A stretch of DNA of 64,000 nt from Flavobacteriaceae bacterium (GCA_023264015.1 JALQTJ010000003.1:39704-103703); one strand, 5' to 3'; counted from the stretch's first letter, positions 1 to 8,916 are shown. Made by a program: numbers and translations. The notes: generated from the letters alone by a model not told the origin.

Positions 1-981
1 GTAGGAAACACGACTGCTGCAATCGGTAAAGGATTTGCTATCGCTTCTGCTGCACTAACTGCACTTGCCTTGTTTGCAGCCTTCATGAAGACGGCAAAAG
101 TAACCTCAATCGATGTATCACAACCTACGATTATGGCTGGATTGCTCATTGGATCTATGCTTCCGTTTGTTTTCTCAGCGCTTTCAATGAACGCTGTAGG
201 ACGTGCGGCTATGGCAATGATTGAAGAAGTAAGACGTCAGTTTAAAGATATTCCTGCACTTAAGGCAGCCCTAGAGGTAATGCGTAAGAACGATTCTGAT
301 CCGTCAAAATTCTCTGCTGAAGATCGCAAAATTTTTGAGGCCGCTGATGGTGTTGCTGAGTACGATAAGTGTGTCGCTATCTCTACACAGGCTTCAATCA
401 AAGAAATGGTATTCCCAGGTCTTTTAGCCATTATTGTTCCTGTTGCTGTTGGATTTGTTGGTGGAGCAGAAATGCTGGGAGGTCTTTTAGCAGGGGTTAC
501 TGCTTCTGGAGTACTTATGGCTATTTTCCAGTCGAATGCGGGAGGTGCTTGGGATAATGCCAAGAAGACCATTGAAAAAGAAGGTCGCAAAGGATCTGAT
601 GCGCACAAGGCTGCGGTTGTAGGAGATACAGTGGGTGATCCGTTCAAGGATACTTCTGGACCATCATTGAATATCTTATTGAAGCTTATGTCTGTAGTAG
701 CGTTGGTTATCGCTCCAAGTTTGGTGAGCGCTGATGCAGTTGCTGCGGCCGCTACGGCTCAAGAGGTGCGCAAAGAAATTACAGTGAACGTAGAAGAAGC
801 TTCTTCCACTGAAGAGGGAACTTCTGCTGCTGTAGTTGTCCGCATCGTAACCGATGACAATGGAAACAAAGAGGTGATTGAAAAGCGTTATGAGGGTACT
901 TCTAAAGAGGAGGTTCTTCAAACCGTAAAGCAAAATCACCCAGAAATTGAGGTTGAATTCTCATCTACAGACAGCGAATAA
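1..981 (+). CDS. hppA: Membrane-bound ion-translocating pyrophosphatase, 3' part (5' end outside window)
   Basis: Hydrolyses pyrophosphate to pump Na+ and/or H+ across the cytoplasmic membrane. The frame is open from base 1, so the N-terminus lies outside. The visible part begins at the conserved [13 protein letters not shown] segment, followed by hydrophobic helices and the late membrane motif with [17 protein letters not shown], typical of the family. The Ala after GNTTA is the residue known to mark the K+-dependent subfamily, many members of which pump Na+; Na+ specificity is inference. After the last helix comes an acidic, Thr/Val-rich soluble tail of about 70 residues, which resembles tails in other Bacteroidota homologues. 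It ends just before a strong bidirectional terminator. Confidence 0.95.
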   Translation, partial: VGNTTAAIGKGFAIASAALTALALFAAFMKTAKVTSIDVSQPTIMAGLLIGSMLPFVFSALSMNAVGRAAMAMIEEVRRQFKDIPALKAALEVMRKNDSDPSKFSAEDRKIFEAADGVAEYDKCVAISTQASIKEMVFPGLLAIIVPVAVGFVGGAEMLGGLLAGVTASGVLMAIFQSNAGGAWDNAKKTIEKEGRKGSDAHKAAVVGDTVGDPFKDTSGPSLNILLKLMSVVALVIAPSLVSADAVAAAATAQEVRKEITVNVEEASSTEEGTSAAVVVRIVTDDNGNKEVIEKRYEGTSKEEVLQTVKQNHPEIEVEFSSTDSE

Positions 982-1007
982 GCGAGTACGTAGATTCTGT
1001 TCATTAT

Positions 1008-1037
1008 AAAAAACCCTGGCCACGGCCAGGGTTTTTT
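1008..1037. terminator. Bidirectional rho-independent terminator between hppA and the dNK gene
   Basis: An 8-bp perfect GC-rich stem, ccctggcc (1014-1021) with ggccaggg (1024-1031), is flanked by six A on the left and six T on the right. It can therefore end both the plus-strand hppA transcript and the convergent minus-strand kinase transcript. Confidence 0.9.
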
Positions 1038-1058
1038 GTTTAGTAGTATAGGGGGATC

Positions 1059-1676
1059 TTATTTGAAAAGGCCGTTGATTTCGGCATCGATTCGATTGAC
1101 GATCAGCCCAAAGTCTTCTGTATTGTCTACGAAGTTGAGGTTATCGACGTCAAAAATCAGCAGGGTCCCTTTATTGTAGCCTTTAATGAACTCCTCGTAA
1201 CGATCGTTAAGGCGGCTGAGATAGTCTATTGAAATGCCACTCTCATAATCTCGTCCTCTTTGATGAATCTGTTTTACAAGGTTTTCTATCGAACTCCTTA
1301 GATATATTAAAATGTCTGGAGCGTCTACTAGTGACTCCATAAGCTCGAAAAGATTGAGGTAATTCTCAAAATCGCGATTGGTCATCAGTCCCATACTGTG
1401 CAGGTTGGGAGCGAAAATATGTGCGTCTTCGTAAATGGTACGGTCTTGAATTACCGTTTTAGATCCTTCACGAATATTCAGTACCTGTCTGAATCGCGTG
1501 TTTAAAAAATAGACCTGAAGATTGAAGCTCCAGCGTTCCATGTGGTTGTAAAAATCATTCAAGTACGGATTCGAGATCACCTCTTCAAAGTGCGCCTCCC
1601 ACTTGTAGTGTTTGGCAAGTAAGTCAGTCAGAGTGGTCTTACCTGAACCTATATTTCCTGCAACTGCAATATGCAT
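1059..1676 (-). CDS. Deoxynucleoside kinase (dAdo/dCyd kinase family)
   Basis: Phosphorylates deoxynucleosides for nucleotide salvage in the cytosol. The 205-residue protein starts MHIAVAG and carries the P-loop GNIGSGKT at residues 7-14. The family's DRT motif is at residues 78-80 (QDRTIYEDAHIFA), and an Arg-rich lid-like segment (HQRGRDYE) lies near residue 140. Length fits the bacterial dAK/dGK family of about 200-215 residues. It is a single gene transcribed towards hppA. Substrate preference among dA, dG and dC cannot be read from the sequence. Confidence 0.88.
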   Translation of the reverse strand: MHIAVAGNIGSGKTTLTDLLAKHYKWEAHFEEVISNPYLNDFYNHMERWSFNLQVYFLNTRFRQVLNIREGSKTVIQDRTIYEDAHIFAPNLHSMGLMTNRDFENYLNLFELMESLVDAPDILIYLRSSIENLVKQIHQRGRDYESGISIDYLSRLNDRYEEFIKGYNKGTLLIFDVDNLNFVDNTEDFGLIVNRIDAEINGLFK

Positions 1677-1818
1677 GCTTTATTTTTTTGGCTCACCAAT
1701 ATAGCTATTCTCAAAGGTTTGTTTGCGCTTGAGAGGCCTAAAAAAAGAGGAATTTTTGAAATAATTTATGGCGATGTCCTTGTTTTTTATAAATGCTTTT
1801 CTGTATTTAGCGCGAAAT

Positions 1819-1878
1819 ATGAACAAGACTACCCAAAATTCATTTGCCTATTTTACTTTTTACCGCGTGAAGCGATAA
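1819..1878 (+). CDS. Phe/Tyr-rich attenuator leader peptide of the pheA operon (19 codons)
   Basis: A 19-codon ORF encodes MNKTTQNSFAYFTFYRVKR. Residues 9-15 hold three Phe and two Tyr within seven codons (TTT at 1843, TAT at 1849, TTT at 1852, TTT at 1858, TAC at 1861). Its TAA stop (1876-1878) lies two bases before an antiterminator arm and 35 bases before a terminator. This is the layout of classical leader peptides such as E. coli PheL, and the genes behind it make phenylalanine and tyrosine. Expression is inferred; no clear promoter or strong ribosome binding site is visible, although the start is preceded by an A-rich tract. It is too short for ordinary gene calling. Confidence 0.8.
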   Translation: MNKTTQNSFAYFTFYRVKR

Positions 1879-1880
1879 GA

Positions 1881-1943
1881 GGGGCTTTTGGTTTTGTAGT
1901 ATCAAAGAATAGTAAAGTCCCGATTTATCGGGGCTTTTTTTTT
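1881..1943 (+). promoter_or_regulatory. Ribosome-dependent attenuator (antiterminator/terminator switch) for the aromatic amino acid operon
   Basis: GGGGCTTT (1881-1888) can pair over all eight positions, one of them G-U, with AAAGTCCC (1914-1921). That second segment is also the left arm of the terminator at 1914-1943, so the two structures exclude each other. A ribosome stalled on the Phe/Tyr codons leaves 1881-1888 free to form the antiterminator. A ribosome reaching the stop codon at 1876-1878 covers this arm and lets the terminator form. The pairing is seen directly; the mechanism is inferred from known attenuators. Confidence 0.78.
1914..1943 (+). terminator. Rho-independent terminator of the pheA attenuator
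   Basis: The stem gtcccgat / atcggggc (1917-1924 with 1927-1934, one G-T pair) is followed by nine T (1935-1943). It sits between the leader peptide and pheA, ending only 13 bases before the pheA start codon, so it can only serve as a conditional terminator for the downstream operon. Confidence 0.85.
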
Positions 1944-1956
1944 GAACCTAAAGAAG

Positions 1957-2793
1957 ATGAAAGTAGGAATTCAAGGTACAATCGGATCGAATCATCACAA
2001 GGTGGCTCGGGAGCTTTATGGCGAAGCGGTAGCCTGTGTGGAGTGCACTTCTTTTTCGGCTTTAGCTGAAGGATTAGTGAAGGGGAGTTTCGATGAGGCG
2101 GTAATGGCTATTGAAAATTCGATTGCCGGAGCTATTCTGCCCAATTACAATCTGATTTATTCAAACGGTTTCCAGATTCTCTCTGAATGCTATCTAAGTA
2201 TCTCTCACAATCTGATGGGACTTAAAGGCCAAGGTTTAGAGCACATTAAAAGGGTAGAGTCTCACCCTATGGCATTGCTGCAATGTGCTACCTATTTTGA
2301 GGACAAATCATTCACATTGGTAGAAGCTGACGATACTGCATCTGTTGCGCGTCGTATAGCTGATGAGCACTTAGAAGGTATAGCTGCGATTGCACCCGTT
2401 GAGGCAGCCACTTTGTTTGGGCTTGATATTTTAGCTCATGACATACAAACCTTGACCTCAAATGCGACTCGTTTTGTGCGCCTTAGCCGTTCTTCAGACG
2501 CTCAAGAAGCCAGTAATGAACGTTTAAATAAGGCCTCGTTACGTTTTGTGACTGGCCATAAGCGAGGAAGTTTAGCCACCATTTTGAATGTAATGAGTGA
2601 TTGCAATTTGAATCTAACTAAGATCCAGTCGCTACCCATCATTGAAACACCATGGAAATACGCCTTCTTTGTCGATGTGACTTTCGAAGAATTAAGTGCC
2701 TTTGAGAAGGCGGCAGCAGCCTTGAATATCATGGCCGATAGTTTTACCGTATTAGGGCTTTATACAAATCAGCTAAAGACGACTGAATTATGA
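1957..2793 (+). CDS. pheA: Prephenate dehydratase with C-terminal ACT domain
   Basis: Converts prephenate to phenylpyruvate, the committed step to phenylalanine. The 278-residue protein has the dehydratase domain at residues 1-180, including the TSNATRF segment (167-173) with the catalytic Thr. An ACT domain follows at about 195-275, containing GSLATIL (204-210), as in Phe-feedback-inhibited enzymes. There is no fused chorismate mutase; that activity lies on the DAHP synthase gene downstream. An in-frame TTG at 1942 lies in the terminator T-run, so ATG 1957 is preferred. It overlaps the next gene by ATGA and is controlled by the attenuator upstream. Confidence 0.95.
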   Translation: MKVGIQGTIGSNHHKVARELYGEAVACVECTSFSALAEGLVKGSFDEAVMAIENSIAGAILPNYNLIYSNGFQILSECYLSISHNLMGLKGQGLEHIKRVESHPMALLQCATYFEDKSFTLVEADDTASVARRIADEHLEGIAAIAPVEAATLFGLDILAHDIQTLTSNATRFVRLSRSSDAQEASNERLNKASLRFVTGHKRGSLATILNVMSDCNLNLTKIQSLPIIETPWKYAFFVDVTFEELSAFEKAAAALNIMADSFTVLGLYTNQLKTTEL

Positions 2794-3938
2794 GAGAGGC
2801 GAAACGATTAAAACGCGTTAGCGAATACTACTTCTCAAAGAAGCTGAAAGAGATAAAAGAAAAAGTAGCTGCAGGAGTACCTATCATCAACATGGGTATT
2901 GGTAGTCCAGATTTAGACGCTCCTTCATCAGCTATTGGAGGACTCATTGAAGCCCTTTCTGAAAAGGGCGTTCATCAATACCAGAGTTATGTAGGTAGGG
3001 ATGAGTTGCGCGAAGCATTTGCTTCGTTCTATGCTACACATTACGGTGTTCGCTTGAATCCTGTGAACGAGGTATTACCTCTAATGGGCTCTAAGGAAGG
3101 TATTTTTCACATCAGTATGGCCTTTCTGAATCCGAAAGACGTGGTTTTGATTCCGAATCCTGGTTATCCTACCTACGCTTCTGTGGCTGAATTGGTTGGT
3201 GCCCGCGCAGTAGGTTACCCCCTCGACGAAGAAGGGTTGCCAGATCTCAGTGCCATTGACGAAAAATTAATGGACCGTGCGGTCATGATGTGGGTGAACT
3301 ATCCGCATATGCCTACAGGAATTACCTTAAAAGAGAATGGATTCAAGCGCATTATTAACTTGGCAAAGGAGCACGATCTTTTAGTGATAAACGATAATCC
3401 CTACAGTTTTATCGGAAATGCACATCCGACATCTATTTTAGCAGAAACCGGGGGCTATTCAAAGGTTCTTGAATTGAATTCGCTCAGTAAAGTCTTCAAT
3501 ATGGCCGGATGGCGCGTTGGAGCCTTACTGGGTTCAAAAGAACTCTTACAGTCTGTACTCAAGGTGAAATCGAACATGGACTCAGGAATGTTCTTTGGTA
3601 TTCAGCGTGCTGCTGCGAAAGCTTTAGCAGAATCGGCGTCTTGGTTCAGCCAGCTCAATGATGTGTATATGCAACGCCGAAAACTGGTCGAGCTCTTAGC
3701 CAAGGATTTAAACCTTGAAGTAATGCCTGATCAAACGGGTATGTTTGTCTGGTGTCGCTTGCCGAAGGGAATAAAAAGTGAGGTGTTTACCGATAAACTT
3801 CTAGAAGAGCATGCCATTTTCTGTGCTCCGGGATTCATATTCGGATCAGAAGGAAAGCGGTTTGTACGCTTTTCGCTCTGTCTTAGTGCAGATCAAATTG
3901 AGAAAGCAATCATGCGTGTAAAAACTGGAGAATTATGA
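2790..3938 (+). CDS. PLP-dependent class I/II aminotransferase, probably aromatic
   Basis: A 382-residue fold-type I aminotransferase. The PLP Schiff-base lysine is K234 in NSLSKVFNMAGWR, with the NYPHMPTG segment at 170-177 and NDNPYSF at 201-207. It overlaps pheA and tyrA by ATGA at both ends. Position between prephenate dehydratase and prephenate dehydrogenase strongly suggests it transaminates phenylpyruvate and 4-hydroxyphenylpyruvate, the last step to Phe and Tyr. That specificity is inference from context; sequence alone cannot exclude an aspartate or LL-DAP type aminotransferase. Confidence 0.85.
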   Translation: MREAKRLKRVSEYYFSKKLKEIKEKVAAGVPIINMGIGSPDLDAPSSAIGGLIEALSEKGVHQYQSYVGRDELREAFASFYATHYGVRLNPVNEVLPLMGSKEGIFHISMAFLNPKDVVLIPNPGYPTYASVAELVGARAVGYPLDEEGLPDLSAIDEKLMDRAVMMWVNYPHMPTGITLKENGFKRIINLAKEHDLLVINDNPYSFIGNAHPTSILAETGGYSKVLELNSLSKVFNMAGWRVGALLGSKELLQSVLKVKSNMDSGMFFGIQRAAAKALAESASWFSQLNDVYMQRRKLVELLAKDLNLEVMPDQTGMFVWCRLPKGIKSEVFTDKLLEEHAIFCAPGFIFGSEGKRFVRFSLCLSADQIEKAIMRVKTGEL

Positions 3939-4792
3939 AGCTAGCGGTCATTGGAGTAGGATTGATCGGCGGGTCTTGGGCCAAGGCCCTGAAAAATTCA
4001 GGGGTGGTCTCTTCGGTCTTAGGCATTGATCGCAGTGAAGAGCATTTGAGCCAGGCCGTGGCCCTTGGAATTATTGATGATAAAGCCTCCTATGCAGATC
4101 TCACCGCGGTTGATATGGTGTTCTTGAGTATTCCGGTAGATCAAATGGTTATCGAATTGCCTAAGGTGTTAGATGCTGTAGGAGAGCAAACGGTAGTTAT
4201 TGATGCGGGTTCAACGAAACTTCAACTCTGTGAAGCCGTCGCCTCGCATCCGAAAAGAAGAAATTTTTTAGCCGCTCACCCCATTGCGGGTACAGAATAT
4301 TCAGGGCCTTCAGCTGCCATCGATAACCTGTACGAGGGCAAATTGGCTATCGTTTGTGAAGTCGAAAAGACGGCAATTGATCTTCAAGAGCGCGCGATGA
4401 ATGCCTTTGCGGCACTTCAAATGCGGGTGCGTTACATGGGAGCTAAAGAGCACGATATTCACGTGGCCTACGTCTCGCATCTATCTCACATCAGCGCCTT
4501 CATGTTAGGCAAAACGGTGATGGGCAAAGAAAAGGACGATCGAAACATTTTTGACTTGGCAGGAAGTGGGTTCGCCTCAACCGTCCGCCTTGCTAAAAGT
4601 TCACCTCAGATGTGGGCTCCCATTTTTGTCCAGAACAAAGAGCCGCTTTTAGAAACCCTTGACGCCTACATCGAAAACCTCAATGCGTTTCGAACCCTCA
4701 TCGCTGAAGAGGATCTGGAGTCACTCTTGCATGAAATGAAACGCATAAATAGCATAGAAAAAATATTAAACCCTTTACCTTTAAAGCCTTAA
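3935..4792 (+). CDS. tyrA: Prephenate dehydrogenase
   Basis: Oxidatively decarboxylates prephenate to 4-hydroxyphenylpyruvate for tyrosine synthesis. The 285-residue protein opens with a Rossmann motif GVGLIGGSWA (residues 7-16). It carries HPIAGTEYSG near residue 115 and SHLSHISAF near 185, the conserved His-containing active-site segments of the family. There is no ACT domain and no fused chorismate mutase, so feedback control may fall on the DAHP synthase fusion. It overlaps the aminotransferase gene by ATGA and is 9 bp from the next gene. Confidence 0.93.
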   Translation: MKLAVIGVGLIGGSWAKALKNSGVVSSVLGIDRSEEHLSQAVALGIIDDKASYADLTAVDMVFLSIPVDQMVIELPKVLDAVGEQTVVIDAGSTKLQLCEAVASHPKRRNFLAAHPIAGTEYSGPSAAIDNLYEGKLAIVCEVEKTAIDLQERAMNAFAALQMRVRYMGAKEHDIHVAYVSHLSHISAFMLGKTVMGKEKDDRNIFDLAGSGFASTVRLAKSSPQMWAPIFVQNKEPLLETLDAYIENLNAFRTLIAEEDLESLLHEMKRINSIEKILNPLPLKP

Positions 4793-4801
4793 ATCACAAT
4801 C

Positions 4802-5884
4802 ATGGAAAATTCGAAGAAGTTACGCAGCTGGTTAGATGAGATGCAATTGACGCATCCTCTTGTTATTGCTGGCCCTTGTAGTGCCGAGACTGAATCTCAG
4901 GTCATGCAGATCGCACACGATCTCAAGGATACCGATGTTAACTATTACCGCGCCGGAATATGGAAGCCGAGAACTCGCCCTGGAAACTTTGAAGGGGTAG
5001 GAGCTATCGGATTGAAATGGTTACAGCGTGTTAAAGAAGAAACAGGCATGAAAACGGCGACTGAGGTGGCCAATCGTGCACATGTTGATTTAGCGCTTGA
5101 ACACGATATTGATTTACTATGGATCGGAGCGCGCTCGACCGTGAGTCCTTTTATCGTTCAAGAAATTGCAGATGCCCTAGAAGGAACAGATAAGATCGTT
5201 TTGGTCAAGAATCCGGTAAATCCTGATTTGTCTCTGTGGATAGGAGCTGTAGAGCGCCTTCATAACGCAAACATTGAAAAATTAGGGGTGATCCACCGTG
5301 GATTCTCTTCGTACAAGAAGACCATGTACCGTAACCTTCCTGAATGGCAGATCGCCATTGATCTACAGTCTAAGTTCCCTGACCTTCCGATCATCAATGA
5401 TCCAAGTCATATTTCTGGACGTCGCGACCTCATTTTTGACGTGTCACAAACGGCGCTAGATTTAAATTTTGACGGATTAATGATCGAAACCCATTGTGAT
5501 CCTGATAATGCGTGGAGTGATGCCGCTCAGCAGGTTACCCCTGAACGTCTTGTGGAGATCTTTAAGACATTAAAAGTGCGCAAGCCAGGAGATGATGAGG
5601 CCGAATTTCATGCTGCATTGAACCAATTGCGTTCTCAAATCGATTTACTAGACTCTTCTTTGCTTGACACCATGGGCGATAGAATGAAGGTAGCTATGTC
5701 GATCGGTCAATTGAAAAAAGACCGCAATGTGGCGGTGTTGCAGTCCAATCGTTGGAATGAAATTCTTGGACGTATGATTCTCGAAGGAGAGCAACGTGGA
5801 TTGAGCGAGGAGTTTGTTTTGAAACTCTTTAAGAGTATACACCAAGAATCGATCCGTCATCAAGAGAAGATCATGAAGCAATAG
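4802..5884 (+). CDS. Bifunctional DAHP synthase (type I-beta) - chorismate mutase
   Basis: Residues 1 to about 255 form a 3-deoxy-7-phosphoheptulonate synthase, condensing PEP and erythrose 4-phosphate. Visible motifs are AGPCSAE near residue 20, KPRTRPGNFEG near 56 and the metal-site INDPSHISG near 198. Residues 262-360 form an AroQ-type chorismate mutase helix bundle (LRSQIDLLDSSLLDTMGDRM, then KKDRNVAVLQSNRW). C-terminal mutase fusions of this kind are known in Bacteroidota such as Porphyromonas gingivalis, where they give prephenate-sensitive allostery. It supplies both the pathway entry and the prephenate used by PheA and TyrA. Confidence 0.95.
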   Translation: MENSKKLRSWLDEMQLTHPLVIAGPCSAETESQVMQIAHDLKDTDVNYYRAGIWKPRTRPGNFEGVGAIGLKWLQRVKEETGMKTATEVANRAHVDLALEHDIDLLWIGARSTVSPFIVQEIADALEGTDKIVLVKNPVNPDLSLWIGAVERLHNANIEKLGVIHRGFSSYKKTMYRNLPEWQIAIDLQSKFPDLPIINDPSHISGRRDLIFDVSQTALDLNFDGLMIETHCDPDNAWSDAAQQVTPERLVEIFKTLKVRKPGDDEAEFHAALNQLRSQIDLLDSSLLDTMGDRMKVAMSIGQLKKDRNVAVLQSNRWNEILGRMILEGEQRGLSEEFVLKLFKSIHQESIRHQEKIMKQ

Positions 5885-5889
5885 TTTGA

Positions 5890-6837
5890 ATGCACGGACT
5901 TGTCTATAAATCAACCGGTAGCTGGTATCAGGTCAAGTCTGACGACGGACTTGAGTACGCCTGCCGCATCAAAGGCAAGTTTCGCATTCAAGGTATAAAA
6001 TCTACCAACCCTGTCGCCGTAGGTGACCGGGTTGTTTTTTCTACGGAAGTTATTGGAGACGAAGAGGTCGGCGTGATTACGGCTATTGAACCGCGTCAGA
6101 ATTACCTCGTCCGTCGATCGGTAAATCTATCAAAGCAATTGCACGTCATTGCGGCCAACATCGACCAGATATTTTTGGTGATCACCTTAAAAAATCCGCA
6201 GACATACGCCGCCTTTATTGACCGTTTTTTGGTGAGCGCAGCAGCCTACCACATTGAGGTGGTTTTGGTGTTCAACAAGTGGGATACCTATGATGAACAA
6301 GAAGTAATTAAGGCCGAAGAGCTGTTAGAAGTTTATGCTTCAATAGGCTATCAAACACTAAAAACAAGTGCGAAAAGCCGATTGGGATGCGAAGAACTTA
6401 AGGCGCTCATGAAAGACAAGACGAGTATTTTTGCCGGAAATTCGGGTGTAGGAAAGTCAAGTCTCATCAATGCCGTAGAGCCCAACCTAGAATTGAAGAC
6501 CTCTAGCACTTCAGAACAGCATCAGCAAGGACAACACACCACCACTTTTGCTCAAATGTTTGATATTAGTTTTGGCGGAAGAATTATAGATACTCCAGGT
6601 ATACGTGGCTTTGGTGTTGCGACCTTAGAACGGAATGAAATTGGCGATTATTTCAAAGAGTTTTTCGCCCTAAAGTCAGACTGTAAATTTCACAATTGCC
6701 TTCATGATAATGAGCCCCATTGCGCAGTAAAGCAGGCGCTTGAGCGCGGTGCTATCGCTCAAAGCCGCTACGACAGTTATATCGGATTGCTCACGGACCC
6801 TGAAGGCCCTTATAGAACAGATAATTACGGACAATGA
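5890..6837 (+). CDS. rsgA: Ribosome small subunit-dependent GTPase A
   Basis: A circularly permuted GTPase acting late in 30S maturation. An OB-like N-terminal domain (1-75) precedes G4 NKWD (129-132), then G1 GNSGVGKS (183-190) and G3 DTPG (234-237), the permuted order diagnostic of RsgA. C-terminal Zn ligands C265, C270, H272 and C278 are present. It is 315 residues, of normal length. It lies 5 bp after the DAHP synthase gene and overlaps dtd by ATGA, so it rides in the aromatic operon without an obvious functional link. Confidence 0.95.
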   Translation: MHGLVYKSTGSWYQVKSDDGLEYACRIKGKFRIQGIKSTNPVAVGDRVVFSTEVIGDEEVGVITAIEPRQNYLVRRSVNLSKQLHVIAANIDQIFLVITLKNPQTYAAFIDRFLVSAAAYHIEVVLVFNKWDTYDEQEVIKAEELLEVYASIGYQTLKTSAKSRLGCEELKALMKDKTSIFAGNSGVGKSSLINAVEPNLELKTSSTSEQHQQGQHTTTFAQMFDISFGGRIIDTPGIRGFGVATLERNEIGDYFKEFFALKSDCKFHNCLHDNEPHCAVKQALERGAIAQSRYDSYIGLLTDPEGPYRTDNYGQ

Positions 6838-7286
6838 GAGCAGTAATTCAACGTGTCTCAAAGGCCTCGGTTGAGGTAGAGGGTAAGATTGTGGGAGCCA
6901 TCGAAAATGGATTCATGGTGCTCCTGGGCGTCACTCATGAAGATGATGAAGAAGATGCTAAATGGTTGGCCACCAAATTAGCGCAAATGCGGGTTTTTAG
7001 CGATGAAGAAGACAAAATGAATCTCGATATAAGCCAGGTGGGTGGTCGGGTTTTAGTGGTCTCTCAATTCACCTTGTATGGCGCTACCAAGAAAGGAAAT
7101 CGCCCTTCTTTCATTAATGCGGCGCGACCAGAACAGGCAGAACGCTTATACCAATTCTTCACCTCTTTTTTAGAGGAGTGCCTAGGCACCTCAGTGGAAT
7201 GCGGGGTATTCGGGGCGGATATGAAAGTGTCTCTGGTCAATGATGGTCCGGTTACTTTAATTATGGATACAAAAAATAAGGAATAA
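6834..7286 (+). CDS. dtd: D-aminoacyl-tRNA deacylase
   Basis: Hydrolyses D-aminoacyl-tRNAs such as D-Tyr-tRNA, and also Gly-tRNA(Ala). The 150-residue protein starts [13 protein letters not shown], has the SQFTLYG motif at 77-83, and the Gly-cisPro motif GPV at 138-140. Length is the family norm. The start overlaps rsgA by four bases, and the stop shares a base with the next start. Confidence 0.96.
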   Translation: MRAVIQRVSKASVEVEGKIVGAIENGFMVLLGVTHEDDEEDAKWLATKLAQMRVFSDEEDKMNLDISQVGGRVLVVSQFTLYGATKKGNRPSFINAARPEQAERLYQFFTSFLEECLGTSVECGVFGADMKVSLVNDGPVTLIMDTKNKE

Positions 7287-7618
7287 TGGATGCAATAACG
7301 ATTACTCAAGAGCGTGTAGACCGTTGGATCAAAGAACACGGCGTACGCTACTTTAATGAGTTAACCAATATGGCTCAGCTTACAGAAGAAGTAGGTGAGG
7401 TGGCACGCATTATTGCAAGGCGCTACGGAGAACAGAGTGAAAAGCCATCAGACAAAGAGGTAGATCTAGGCGAAGAACTCGCAGATGTTTTATTTGTGGT
7501 GCTCTGCTTAGCCAATCAGACCGGGGTAGATTTACAAGCCGCTTTTGATAAAAAATTAGCGCATAAATCTAGCCGTGATCACGACAGGCATCACAACAAT
7601 CCTAAATTAAAATCATGA
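7286..7618 (+). CDS. MazG-like nucleotide pyrophosphohydrolase
   Basis: A 110-residue all-alpha NTP pyrophosphatase fold. The metal-binding acidic motif is visible as EEVGEV near residue 30 and DLGEELADVLF near 60-70, the EExxE...ExxD pattern of the MazG superfamily. It probably removes non-canonical or excess (d)NTPs, but the substrate is not evident. Its ATG begins on the last base of the dtd stop codon, and its end overlaps aroA by ATGA, so it is translationally coupled on both sides. Confidence 0.88.
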   Translation: MDAITITQERVDRWIKEHGVRYFNELTNMAQLTEEVGEVARIIARRYGEQSEKPSDKEVDLGEELADVLFVVLCLANQTGVDLQAAFDKKLAHKSSRDHDRHHNNPKLKS

Positions 7619-8847
7619 AGGCATTGCAGGTGCATTGCGCACAGCCTATAGCGCAACAACATATTACCTTAACGGGGTCTAAAAGCGAAACGAATCGCGT
7701 GCTGTTGTTGCAGGCGCTCTATCCCAATCTAGAGTTATTGAACGATTCAAATGCCCATGATGTGGCCATGATGAAGCAAGGACTCTCGAAGACTAGCGGA
7801 ACGGTCGATATACACCATGCGGGCACGGCAATGCGCTTTTTGACCGCCTATTTTGCTACTCTTGAGGGTTCAGATGTACTTCTTACGGGAAGCGCACGAA
7901 TGAAGCAACGACCGATTAAGATTTTAGTTGACGCCTTGAGAGCCTTAGGCGCCGAGGTGACGTATGCTGAAAACGAAGGGTTTCCGCCTTTACAGATAAA
8001 AGGTAAGGCCTTAGAAGGAGGGAGTTTACGGATGAGAGCAGATGTTAGTAGTCAGTACTTGTCTGCTTTGTGTTTGGTGGCGCCTAAGTTTCAGAAGGGG
8101 CTATCCTTAACTTTTGAGGGCGATCTGACCTCTATCCCTTACCTTAAAATGACTCTCAAACTTTTAGAGTCAATCGGGATATCTTCAGCATTGAATCAAG
8201 AGGGCGTTCGAGTTTTTAGTAAAGATAGCATCGAAGATCAAGCCTTGGCTGTAGAGTCTGATTGGAGCGCCGCAAGCTATTACTACAGTATTGTGGCCTT
8301 GTCTCCAGTGGGCACCTCAATGCGCTTAAGTGTATTAAAGAATGACTCCCTTCAAGGTGATCGTGTACTTGCTGATCTATATGCCGACTTCGGTGTTGAA
8401 ACACGTTTTGATTCAAATACCGTACACCTTCAGAAAATAGGCGCTGCAATCGACGCGGTAACATACGATCTAAGGGACGCCCCGGATATTGCTCAGACCA
8501 TTGCTGTAACTGCCGCTGGTCTAGGAATGCATTGCAAGATGACCGGTTTACACACTTTACCTATAAAAGAGACGGATCGCTTGGCAGCGATGAAAACAGA
8601 GCTTGAAAAGTGCGGGGTTCAGGTGACGATTACCGATGAATCATTAGAGGTTCACGCGCGTAAACAAGCGTTAGTCTCAGCAACCATTTCAACCTACAAT
8701 GACCACCGTATGGCAATGGCATTCGCGCCTTTGGCTCTTTGTGTCCCGCTCATTATAGAAGACCCACTAGTCGTAGAAAAATCGTACCCGGACTTTTGGA
8801 AAGACATTGAGTCATTGGGTTATGACTGCACAACAAAAGCAGAATAA
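7615..8847 (+). CDS. aroA: 3-phosphoshikimate 1-carboxyvinyltransferase (EPSP synthase)
   Basis: Transfers the enolpyruvyl group of PEP to shikimate 3-phosphate, the sixth step of the shikimate pathway. The 410-residue protein shows SKSETNR near residue 22, HAGTAMRF near 65, a DLRDAPDIAQT segment near 285, KETDRLAAM near 318 and DHRMAMAFAP near 364. All are recognisable EPSP synthase regions, although it is slightly shorter than the usual 425-440. It is the last gene of the aromatic operon. A new promoter follows for queA. Confidence 0.93.
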   Translation: MKALQVHCAQPIAQQHITLTGSKSETNRVLLLQALYPNLELLNDSNAHDVAMMKQGLSKTSGTVDIHHAGTAMRFLTAYFATLEGSDVLLTGSARMKQRPIKILVDALRALGAEVTYAENEGFPPLQIKGKALEGGSLRMRADVSSQYLSALCLVAPKFQKGLSLTFEGDLTSIPYLKMTLKLLESIGISSALNQEGVRVFSKDSIEDQALAVESDWSAASYYYSIVALSPVGTSMRLSVLKNDSLQGDRVLADLYADFGVETRFDSNTVHLQKIGAAIDAVTYDLRDAPDIAQTIAVTAAGLGMHCKMTGLHTLPIKETDRLAAMKTELEKCGVQVTITDESLEVHARKQALVSATISTYNDHRMAMAFAPLALCVPLIIEDPLVVEKSYPDFWKDIESLGYDCTTKAE

Positions 8848-8858
8848 TCTAAATTCCC

Positions 8859-8890
8859 TTGACTTTGGGGTTTTCGCAATAGTATCTTTG
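8859..8890 (+). promoter_or_regulatory. Flavobacterial-type promoter for queA operon
   Basis: TTG at 8859-8861, 21 bp, then an exact TAnnTTTG element (TATCTTTG, 8883-8890), 26 bases before the queA ATG. This matches the Bacteroidota consensus TTG-N17-23-TAnnTTTG. Confidence 0.75.
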
Positions 8891-8916
8891 CCCCTCTTAA
8901 ACGCAGTGCAGAACGT

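Noticed and set aside
237-647. 136-codon open frame opposite hppA
   Set aside because: Ser/Thr/Pro-rich antisense shadow of the conserved pyrophosphatase membrane core.
1677-1818. Possible promoter for the pheA leader transcript
   Set aside because: Several TTTG strings occur (near 1718 and 1755), but none forms TAnnTTTG with a TTG at a proper distance, so no promoter is claimed.
1671-2069. 132-codon open frame on the plus strand across the pheA leader
   Set aside because: It runs through the terminator and 110 bp into pheA in another frame, has low-complexity composition, and starts inside the kinase gene. The 19-codon leader in a different frame explains the region better.
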